64,000 nt of DNA from positions 38,767,538-38,831,537 of the forward strand of contig OW386289.2 in the NCBI GenBank assembly GCA_936432065.2, written 5' to 3'. Each line of letters starts with the position of its first letter. The stretch's first letter is position 1. The notes below the pieces were generated by a model that did not search any database, had not been told where the DNA came from, and saw only the letters and a program-made list of their open reading frames with translations. The translations under genes were made by a program, and so were the position numbers. Below are positions 55,836-64,000 of this stretch, one piece after another. Source of the DNA: Rutpela maculata. Taxonomy: Eukaryota > Arthropoda > Insecta > Coleoptera > Cerambycidae.

Positions 55836-58262
55836 TGGGGCATAATCTATTCCGTGGGATTTTTTGTGAAGGGAAGGTGCGACTATGTGAAATCTCTTTA
55901 CTATATGCTAGATAATGGTGTAGTATAGGGTGTTTACCTTAGAATTGCGCTGTTTGGTTTTTATGGCGCTACGCATTCAAGATAGCTGCCAAGAGAGACA
56001 TTTATTCTTTACATCAAGAATAACTCCTTCCAGAGTGCTCATACGCAAAATCTGCATAAAACATTTTCTGTTCTACATAAACCAAAGAACAAATTTAGTT
56101 CTTATCAATTTTTTCGTATCTTTTACCATTTAAGATTTACACGCCAGTTTTACCACATAACACAAATTTATTAGTATACATTTATTGCCTAGCCTATCCG
56201 ACTTTCAACAGATTATAAACTGTGTATATTGGTAAAAGTAAATTACCTCTTTTTAATCCACTGAAGGTTGAAAAACTTCTACAGCAAAAAACTTTTCGAA
56301 CAAGGAAAGCGTTGTGAGCCTACGGATGATTTAGAAGCGAGTACCAGCAGTGATAAGGCAACATACACATTACAATCTAAAACACCCGCATATAACAAAA
56401 AAAAACTGGTTTTTTTTGTGATGAAGGAGAGAAAAGCAAAGAGAAACTGTATTGCATAGCAACAGACCAAAGTTTCGAGGATCTTAAGTTAGCTGTCTAA
56501 CGCTCTAATAGTGAAATATTGAAAGTGCGCTTGAGTGACTGCACAGATCCTGGAGATGCCCATGTAAGAGACATTCATACACTATCACGTTATGATGAAA
56601 CCCACTTGGTCTTCGACACATACAGAGAAAATTCACTAAAATCTTCTATGCATAAGAAAAGAACTGGCAACATACAACCAGTCCAGTACAAGATCAGTGA
56701 TACAACGTACTTTGGGAACACATCTATGAAGTCATTGTTATCTCAGGTTAAGACTACAGATGAGTTAACAGCTTACTTGTCCGAGAAAGCAATACAATAT
56801 GCAACTGGAAGAAACAAGTGCTTATTTGTATCTAGGAGGGAAACAGCAAAGTGTTCAATGGGGATTGAAACAGATGAACCGAAAAGCAATCATGAGGAGG
56901 CAGATACAAAAATAATTTTGCATTCCATGTTCGCCTGTCGTCGCGGTACTACACAGCTTTATATTTACTCACCTGATACAGATGTCTTCAAACTTACTTT
57001 ATGGTGGTATAAGTTCCTTCCACTGAACACTATGTTTGTAACTGAAGTTGGCCAAAATCAAAGAATGATAATCTCAGCAAAGTAACCGATTCCCTGGGCT
57101 CAAAGAAAACTTCAGTATTATTAGGTCTGCATGCATTATTTGGAAGTGACACCACAGGGACTTTGGCAAAGAAAGCGAAAACCTCCCTTTGGAAAGTCTT
57201 CAGTAAAGCAGATGATGACATTCTCGAAGCTGTAAGCAAACTTGGAAGCTTGGAAAATTTTCTTGATACAGATAGACTATTAATAGAAAAGTTCATATGT
57301 CAAGTCTATGTTCTTGGCACAAATATATCAGATATTGGAGAACTGAGGTGGTGAATGTTCACAAAGAAAGAAACTCAAGGAGAAAACTTGCCACCAACAA
57401 GAGCATCTCTGATACCATATGTTGATTGAGTTCGTTATAAAACCATAGAAAGGTGCCGTGCTGACCAGCCCTACCCCAATCTGCCTTCGCCATTAAACTT
57501 TGGCTGGGAACTAAAAAACGACCATTATGCTCCTGTTATGTGTATGCTACCATGTGCTCCAGAGACAGTTCCTCAATTTATTCGGTGCTCTTGTGTTAAG
57601 AGAAAATGTGCTCCACCATGTAAATGTCTTTCCTACGATCTGAAGTGCACAGAACTATGTATGTGTGAAGGAGACGAAGATATGTGTGACAACTGTGATG
57701 AGCATACAAGGCATGGAGATTCATCGGATGATACATTGTTTTGAGGAGAATAATAATATAGTATCATTAAATATTGTTTTCTGTCGATACATAATTTATT
57801 TTAAGAACCAATTTTATAATACAACTACTACCTCCTTCTACAAATTGTATTAATATTAGTTATTAAATTTTTGTGAGTAAATAGTAGAAGAATCATTATT
57901 TTTCTTCCCTTAATAAATAACCGATGGCTAAATTATGTTTTAAACCGATAGTAACATGTATAATGATAATGAATCATAACTCATCATAATAAATGGTAAA
58001 AGATACGAAAAAATTGATAAGAACTGAATTTGTTTCTTGGTTCATATAGAATAGAAAATGTTATATGCAGATTTTGCGTGTGAGCACTATGAAAGGAGTT
58101 ATTCTTGATGTAAAGAATCTCGCATGGCATAAAAACCAAACAGCGCAATTCTAGGGTAAACACCCAGTACTGCACCATTATCTAGTATATAATAAAGAGA
58201 TTCCACATAGTCGCACCTTCCCTTCACAAAAAATCCCACGGAGTAGGTAAATGCGCATTATG
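55836..58262. mobile_element. Inverted-repeat element carrying a PIN-like gene
   Basis: About 300 bp at 55836-56145 recurs inverted at 57965-58262 (TCCGTGGGATTTTTTGTGAA and GAATTGCGCTGTTTGG on both sides). Between the arms is one decayed gene. No target duplication was identified and no classical transposase is present. Either the gene product is the element's own enzyme or it is a passenger. Confidence 0.75.
56270..57745 (+). pseudogene. PIN/FLAP-nuclease-like protein with Cys-rich tail, internally deleted
   Basis: Fragments in plus-strand frames: a start near 56268; an FVMKE zinc-finger-like region with a CIATDQSFEDL-type continuation; after an apparent deletion, HLVFDTYRENSLKSS (about 56605); then SNHEEADTKIILHSMFACR (about 56890) and LYIYSPDTDVF (about 56965). 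LLGLHALFGSDTTGTLAKK follows at about 57120, then FICQVYVLG, LPPTRASLIPYVD, a NFGWELK segment and a tail CSCVKRKCAPPCKC..CTELCMC ending at 57742. The HEEADT, SPDTDV and HALFGSDTTG blocks carry the acidic residues of a PIN-like nuclease fold. In-frame stops at about 57083, 57352 and 57429 and shifts break it. The family is multicopy in many animal genomes; its function is unknown to me. Confidence 0.75.
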
Positions 58263-58417
58263 CTCCTCAACTACTTCCACGAATCGAAGTAACAGGAAAA
58301 TTATTCATTATTTTTTATTGAAATATTAAAATAAACTTTCCAGTTATGTAAACAAAATCTGAAATTAAGCAACATTTGAACTAGCTTTTAAAACTAGCCG
58401 TAAAAATATATTTTTAG

Positions 58418-59451
58418 TAGGGATTGCAATTTACCGGAAGTTTTAATAACCGGTAAATCGGTAAATAAAAATGTAAATAACCGGTTAACCGGTATTTACC
58501 GGTAATTTTTAGAATGGATGATTAGGGTGGCGAAAATGGCAATTGTCTTTTTCCATGTACAAAATTATCTAAATTTAACGAAAAACATTTTTATATTCGT
58601 ATATTTAATGTAATGAACAAACAAAAGGTTTTTTATCAACAGTAAAATCACAAGAGCTTTTTTTCATCGGATAAATTTCTTTTTGTAACGAAATAATTTA
58701 GCCAATCAGTGATTTTATAAGAAAAACTGACATGAAAAAATTGCGAGACCGGAGGTCGAACGATTTTGTCAAATATCAGTTTTTCGAGCAAAATTACTGA
58801 TTGGAAAAATTTTGAGTTAAAAAGAAATTTATCCATAAAAGAAAAGCTCGAGTGTTTTTTGGCAAGATAAATTAACGACAGAATATGTGAACGAACAACA
58901 ACAATAATTTATTAAAAATAACTATAATTTTCCCAAAACGACTCATGTTGTACAGTATAGTTTCCACAATACTTAAAAATTATAGCTGACAGTACAGATT
59001 TTAAAGTGACGTGCGACTACTAGATGTACTCAGCTTTTGAGGAACAGGCATTTTTATCGGTGCCCTTCCTCAATCGATATTGGTGGGTCGATAAGTTAAT
59101 AAAAATTGATAATAACATACTTCTAAATGTATTCCACAGATATTTGCGGCAGTGAAATATTCAATTTTCTATCGTAAGATATTGTCAATGTCTCTCTTGT
59201 ATTTCTTAGAGCTTGGTGTTTGGAGTTTACTTTTTATAATATTATTTATTTATTGTTAAAAGTGCTCGGTGTTGGGACAGTCACTCTGTATTTAGTGAAT
59301 ACTAGTCAGTGACATAAATAGAAACGTTGAATACGTGACATATCGTAAGTTCAGAATTTACCGAAATAACCGGTAAAAAATTAAAATAACCGGTAATTAT
59401 AACCATGTGCTTTTTGTCCTGATAACCGGTTAACCGGTAATGCAATCCCTA
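58418..59451. mobile_element. hAT-type DNA transposon copy 2, non-autonomous, perfect 8 bp TSD
   Basis: Ends TAGGGATTGCAATTTACCGG and the inverse TGCAATCCCTA; the octamer ATTTTTAG is identical at 58410-58417 and 59452-59459. The palindrome ACCGGTTAACCGGT occurs at 58480-58493 and 59425-59438. Orientation is opposite to copy 1, and similarity extends over both ends and about 58870-59460 (with 10830-11200). It lacks the retrotransposon insert of copy 1 but carries a small MITE. Confidence 0.9.
58654..58849. mobile_element. 196 bp palindromic MITE nested in hAT copy 2
   Basis: GAGCTTTT, GGATAAATTTCTTTTT and CCAATCAGT on the left are mirrored on the right. The central part is AATTGCGAGACC and neighbours. 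Target duplication not seen, and hAT copy 1 has diverged too far here to provide an empty site. Confidence 0.7.
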
Positions 59452-59893
59452 ATTTTTAGTTTGTATTTTTTATACTTAAGACAATTTTAGGTCAAACGAA
59501 CAGAAGTAATAGTCAGATGTGATAGATTGCGAATGTCAATCTGATTAAGATTTGGTTCGAGACCACAATTCACTTTTACGTGGTGCCACTGGGATTTTTA
59601 TTTGTATGTTTTTATTTTCTTTTATTTATTGCAACTGGTATTCATTTCACAATGCTTCTATTAAAAATAGCTTAATAACATTTCGCTTTAAAATTATAAT
59701 AAAATGAGTTTTATACAAAACATGATATTATTCATGCCTTTAGCGACCATCCTACGCGCGTGATGCGCGTTCAAAGAAACAGACTAACAAAAATTCCGAA
59801 AACATTCTTAATGTTACTCATCTTACATCCCCCCAGATTAGTTTTTTATAAATAATCTCCATATACAGATAAGTCAACTTTACAGATTTATTA
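59452..59893. other. Unassigned stretch
   Basis: No feature supported. Confidence 0.5.
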
Positions 59894-61660
59894 TATAATA
59901 ATAATAATATATTTATTTCCATAAGACAATTACAGTATTGGAATTGTCAACAATAAAGAATAAGATTTTTTTTAAATAATCAATGTCTTAATAAAATATG
60001 TACATAATATTACATACACAAAATACACTATAGCTAAGAGTAAAATACAAATATATGTTTTATGATAAACAATCAAACCATTTACAAATATGACAAGGTA
60101 AACTGATCTTAATCAGACAGGTATAGTATTCCTCGTAAAAATAAAAACAGTGCTCAACTAAATGTCTTAACAAGTTTTTGAATGACGCAAAATTGCTAGC
60201 GTTTTTACAGCTTGTGGAAGATGATTATATAATTTAATTCCACTAATAAAGGGACCTTTTTTGCTCTAATCTAAGAGGGGGTTCAAAGATGTTATTTGCG
60301 GAGCGAGTGTTGTATTTATTAATTATTATTTATTATCATCACACTTTTAGTAATAGATAATATTTTTTCTCACAAAACATACAGACTGCAAAATGTATAT
60401 ACAATAAATAGTAAGTGTGCCATGTTGCCTAAACTAATTTCTACAGGATATGTTGTATGTAAGTTTAAACATGCTTCCTTCTATCCCCTTCTACAAAATG
60501 AACATATTTTTTAAGGCTGAGCTGTTGCCCCAGAATATATGCAATATTGTAAGGTCGAGTAAACACAACCGTAATAAAATGTTTTAATGGTGTCAGTGTC
60601 AACAGAGTCCCGCATTTGGAGTAGTGCAAAGTTTAGATTAGCTAGTTTCATATACATATGACATACTACTAACCATCTGTATGTCTAAGAATTTAACACC
60701 ATTATTTTGGTGGGGATTATGACTACTTCTAATCAGAAGACTAACATCCAACTTTGTACCAATTGGAAAAACATAAAAAAATACTGTTTATTGTTGATTT
60801 ACTTAATACTAAATTTATAGCTGTTTGTACGACAACTCTGTGGCATTTTATCCACACACATAACATCATTTTTACTTATATTAACAGCAGTTATGATAGA
60901 AGAGGTGTAATCTGCAAAAAGAGTTAAAAAGCAATTGCTACTAGGTCGTTAACAATGGGTCCAATACACTACCTTGTGGTGCCTCTGCCATTAATACTAT
61001 CTATCCATTCCATTCTACCCCGTCTTGATTAATTTTAACAGTCTCTGTTCTCTCCAATAAATAGGACTTAACCCAGTCCAATGCTGGATCACGAGTACCA
61101 TATATTTCTAGTTTTCTTAATAATAAATTATGATTTATGGTGTCAAAGGCTCGCGATAGATCGAATGACTGTTAATTCCTTGCACAGTTGTTACATCAGA
61201 AATATCAATATTAAATGTGGAGGTAAGTTCATTTACCGAATCAATAAAGTTATCAATAAAGTTATTGTTTAAAGTTATTATTAAAATCGTTTGCAATATC
61301 TAGTGCACTATCTGAAATTTCCAATTTCGAATTAATTATTTTAGAAGGTAACTGCTTATTCTTATTACAAAGATTTGTGTTTTCTCTAACTATATCCCAC
61401 ATAATTTTTTATCTATTAGTAGAATTTAAAATTTTATTTTGATAATGATTCTTTTTGAAATTTTTAATATTATCGTCATGATTCTCTATCAGTATATTAT
61501 ACCTTAACTTAAGTCAGGATTATTATTAGATAGTTTGATTTATTTATGGAGGTCTCTAATAAATATACCTTTCTCAATAATATTACTGGTAATCCAGGGT
61601 TTCTTTTTCGTTATTTTAATTTCAAAGGAGAAGCCATATTAAATAAACTAAAATATAAAT
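59894..61660 (-). pseudogene. Jockey/CR1-like non-LTR retrotransposon, degenerate
   Basis: On the minus strand, about 61128-61166 reads FDLSRAFDTINH (RT palm, first motif). A conserved DWVKSYLLERT block follows at about 61050, then LFAD followed by Tyr instead of Asp near 60908. That change of the second catalytic aspartate alone would kill the enzyme. Frameshifts are frequent. The 3' end is an ATT microsatellite with an AATAAATA signal at 59894-59915, as in the other minus-strand copies. Upstream sequence to about 61660 belongs to the linker before RT. Confidence 0.75.
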
Positions 61661-62042
61661 AGATTCTGCGTGTACCTTTATATTCCAAATGTCCTGTGTA
61701 TAAAAGAAACGCTAATGCATTCAGCGGCTGAAATAAATTGTATAAATATCGATTTTGGTATTCACCCAGATTTTAGTCGTAGCTAATGAGGTGGAAAGGT
61801 TTTGATATATTAAGGTAGTGGTATCAATATAATATAACTAACTCATATTTTCCTATACCGATACCGAAATATTTTTCAACTTCTGCTTTACGACTATACA
61901 AGAAATATTAAAATTTAACTAATATTGCGCATCAACATAGATATCTGCAGACAATACTAGATATTGGGTTTAGTTTTATAGGTTTTGTAGTGTACTACTA
62001 CTCATTGGTGTATGTGATTTCTTATAATAAAAACATTCGAGC
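61661..62042. other. Unassigned stretch
   Basis: No feature supported. Confidence 0.5.
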
Positions 62043-62168
62043 TGTTATGATATAACTGCTGACTCAGGACAAGGATTAGGACCAGGCAGTCAGTCTTTAT
62101 ATGATAGCAGAGTGAAGTACAACAGTAAAGAGTGCGTTTTATTTAAACAAATTTAAGTGATTGTTCAG
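62043..62168 (+). repeat. Possible short LTR followed by a primer-binding-like site
   Basis: A stretch starting TGTTATGATATAACTGC and ending TGTTCA is followed by GTGGCGACGAGGAT (62169-62182), which resembles the primer site next to many Gypsy-type LTRs. No coding region and no second LTR lie in the window, so this could be the left end of a small or deleted LTR element, or a coincidence. Confidence 0.35.
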
Positions 62169-62590
62169 TGGCGACGAGGATTAACCATATAAATAAAAGC
62201 GAGTGCGCCTTAATTCTTTAATGTGTAAATCCAGTGAAAAATAAGAAGGAACAGAGCATAAACTTTGTAAGGAAAACTTCAACAAATATACATTGGGTAC
62301 TAAGAAAACGGGGCTAGCACTATTATATCGCAATGTTTATAATATAATTAAGAAAACCAATTAAAACAACCCTTATCATAGGGAGATTTACAAGCATTTA
62401 GGAGGAAATAGAAATAATATTTGTCCGAATCATTTAGGTTTTGAATCACTAGTATACCATAAAGTTCTTTAATTATTATTTGTCTTTGAGAATCAAAAAA
62501 TTGTTGGTGTTGGCGTTATTATTATTAAAAGAGCGTACAGTAATTAACACAAAAAAGTGAATTTCATAAAATGTATTAAACGCACTCGCA

Positions 62591-62851
62591 AAACAAGGGA
62601 CTCAGGTCCAAAACAAGGGACTCAGGTCCAAAACGAGGGACTCAGGTCCAAAACAAGGGACTGAGGTCCAAAACGAGGGACTCAGGTCCAAAACGAGGGA
62701 CTCAGGTCCAAAACGAGGGACTCAGGTCCAAAACGAGGGACTCAGGTCCAAAACCAGGGACTCAGGTCCAAAACAAGGGACTCAGGTCCAAAACAAGGGA
62801 CTCAGGTCCAAAATAAGGGACTCAGGTCCAAAAACAAGGGACTTAGGTCCA
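62591..62851 (+). repeat. 20 bp minisatellite, 13 copies
   Basis: Unit AAACAAGGGACTCAGGTCCA with occasional A/G change at base 5 (AAACGAGGG), one GACTGAGG and one ACTTAGG variant; the last unit is 21 bases. Diverged single units continue near 62890-62920. Confidence 0.95.
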
Positions 62852-63376
62852 AAACACTAAGAAAGAAAGCCTCACGGAATCTGTTCGAACCGAACACGAG
62901 GGACAATGGGTCCAGAAAAAATGCTACAACGAATGAACATACGCGGGGGATACGAATTGGTGCGTGGTCATTCAGCGTTGGAAATAATAATAATAACTAA
63001 TAAATAAGTGTGCCGCTTGCGAAGTCTAAAAAATAATAATAGTGATAATAATAATAATGGGATGAGTTTGATGATTTCCAGTTTCAGCTAAGAAAGCGTG
63101 TCGCATAAATCTAAAATTCTTAATAATAATATTAATAATAATTCTTATATCCCAATCATAGATACAATTAAGTAATAATCATACAAGTGGCTATAAGGAG
63201 TGCGTGACAAATACATACCATAATAAATCGACTAAACATTGCATTAGTATAACAAAATGTAAAATATAAAATCAAATTACACGTAAAAAAAAATTGTATA
63301 AAGGAGCACACAACACATACATTATAACAAACTACAAATAATATAACACGTAAAAAATAGTAAGACTAAATGAAAT
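62852..63376. other. AT-rich stretch with scattered AAT repeats
   Basis: Only short AAT/ATA runs (for example near 62983, 63041 and 63121); no gene seen. Confidence 0.5.
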
Positions 63377-63655
63377 TTATTGATACTTTTCCCTTAACAA
63401 ATTCTTTATCGTCCTTTTAAAAATAGACTGGCTAAGCCGAGGAACTAAATTCTTGTATCGTATATAGGATGAGACGAATAAATATGAGCTCCAAATGGTT
63501 GGGTGGAACAGCAATGGAACATTTCGATTGCGAAGGAGATGTCTGCTCCAAATGCTTGCGATAGGAAAAATCAACGTACGCGTGCAAATGAACACGATGC
63601 TTTTTAAGTTGATAGAGCAATCGCGCACTTGAAAATCACCGCAAAGCGTTTCCAA
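63377..63655 (-). pseudogene. Possible C-terminal end of a non-LTR RT
   Basis: The 92-codon minus-strand ORF ends with a pattern (SSYIRYKNLVPRLSQSIFKR, then TIKNLL) like the end of non-LTR ORF2 proteins, where a W/N-L-P motif precedes a FK..LK..L helix. An overlapping frame (63432-63620) carries a VPPNH segment that fits better upstream, suggesting a frameshift. Weak evidence. Confidence 0.3.
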
Positions 63656-64000
63656 CTTTTTGACAGAAGGGTCACTTAAGTTTAAATACTCTGTGTATTA
63701 TTTTTCTACGGTATGGGACTGAACCACTCGCATTTCGTTGAATGAATTAAATTCGAAAAAAAAATGTATATTTTCGTTTATTTTGTAACATAAGAAAACT
63801 TAAAATATTTTATCAATCACAGTAGTTAATTACACTTGTTAATTAAATACACATCTGTGTAAATTTGCCGTTTTGTAGTCCGAGGTTTGTTTGTAAAAAG
63901 ATTTGATGATTCGGAGCGAACTGTTTTACAACTGTGTCAGGTGTTTATATTAAAAGTTATTAGTTCTCTAATATTCACGACATGCATCCGAATAGACGAG
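63656..64000. other. Unassigned stretch to window end
   Basis: No feature supported. Confidence 0.5.

Overview
The window is AT-rich nuclear DNA from an animal, almost certainly an insect. The evidence is an errantivirus-type Gypsy element with an F-like envelope gene, a BEL/Pao element, Tc1/mariner elements with a DD41D spacing, hAT elements and Jockey/CR1-like retrotransposons. Species and order cannot be told from sequence alone. I found no host protein-coding gene. Nearly everything recognisable is a transposable element, a relic of one, or satellite-type DNA, and most elements are nested in each other.

Layout. 1-3525: BEL/Pao element on the minus strand (gag, protease and RT up to YVDD at the window edge; frameshift at the gag zinc knuckle). 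3532-6334: foldback element whose loop holds a TIR-bounded unit with a tRNA-like promoter. 7340-8480: non-LTR relic. 9520-12855: inverted-repeat element containing a 100 bp hairpin and a tyrosine-recombinase-like fragment; a hAT element with a perfect 8 bp target duplication sits in its right arm, and a non-LTR fragment sits in the hAT. 16040-20000: foldback element split by a 3 kb non-LTR element. 21055-27178: DD41D mariner-type element split just after its start codon by a complete 4.2 kb LTR element. That LTR element keeps an open 952-codon frame in which RT, RNase H and the integrase core are absent. 27500-30670: several transposon tails. 32609-34855: second DD41D element, full length with four in-frame stops. 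34949-36228: 1.28 kb pure tetranucleotide array.

Right half. 40523-41440: three 309 bp tandem units, each with a type I hammerhead ribozyme, plus an inverted partial unit. 41470-49958: errantivirus-like element with LTRs that read as identical, gag, pol in the -1 frame, and a spliced env with one in-frame stop. 49969-51016: 1 kb palindromic MITE. 51141-52040: non-LTR endonuclease fragment. 55836-58262: inverted-repeat element carrying a PIN/FLAP-nuclease-like gene with a Cys-rich tail; a second such tail lies at 30150. 58418-59451: second hAT copy, inverted relative to the first, again with a perfect 8 bp duplication. 59894-61660: another non-LTR element. 62043 onward: a possible short LTR and a 13-copy, 20 bp minisatellite.

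How it works together: this is not a pathway but a record of successive insertions. Inner elements, target duplications and empty sites in sister copies give a relative order. The 952-codon LTR element and the hammerhead array would depend on enzymes made elsewhere. The errantivirus-like copy is the youngest-looking and the only one with intact gag and pol.
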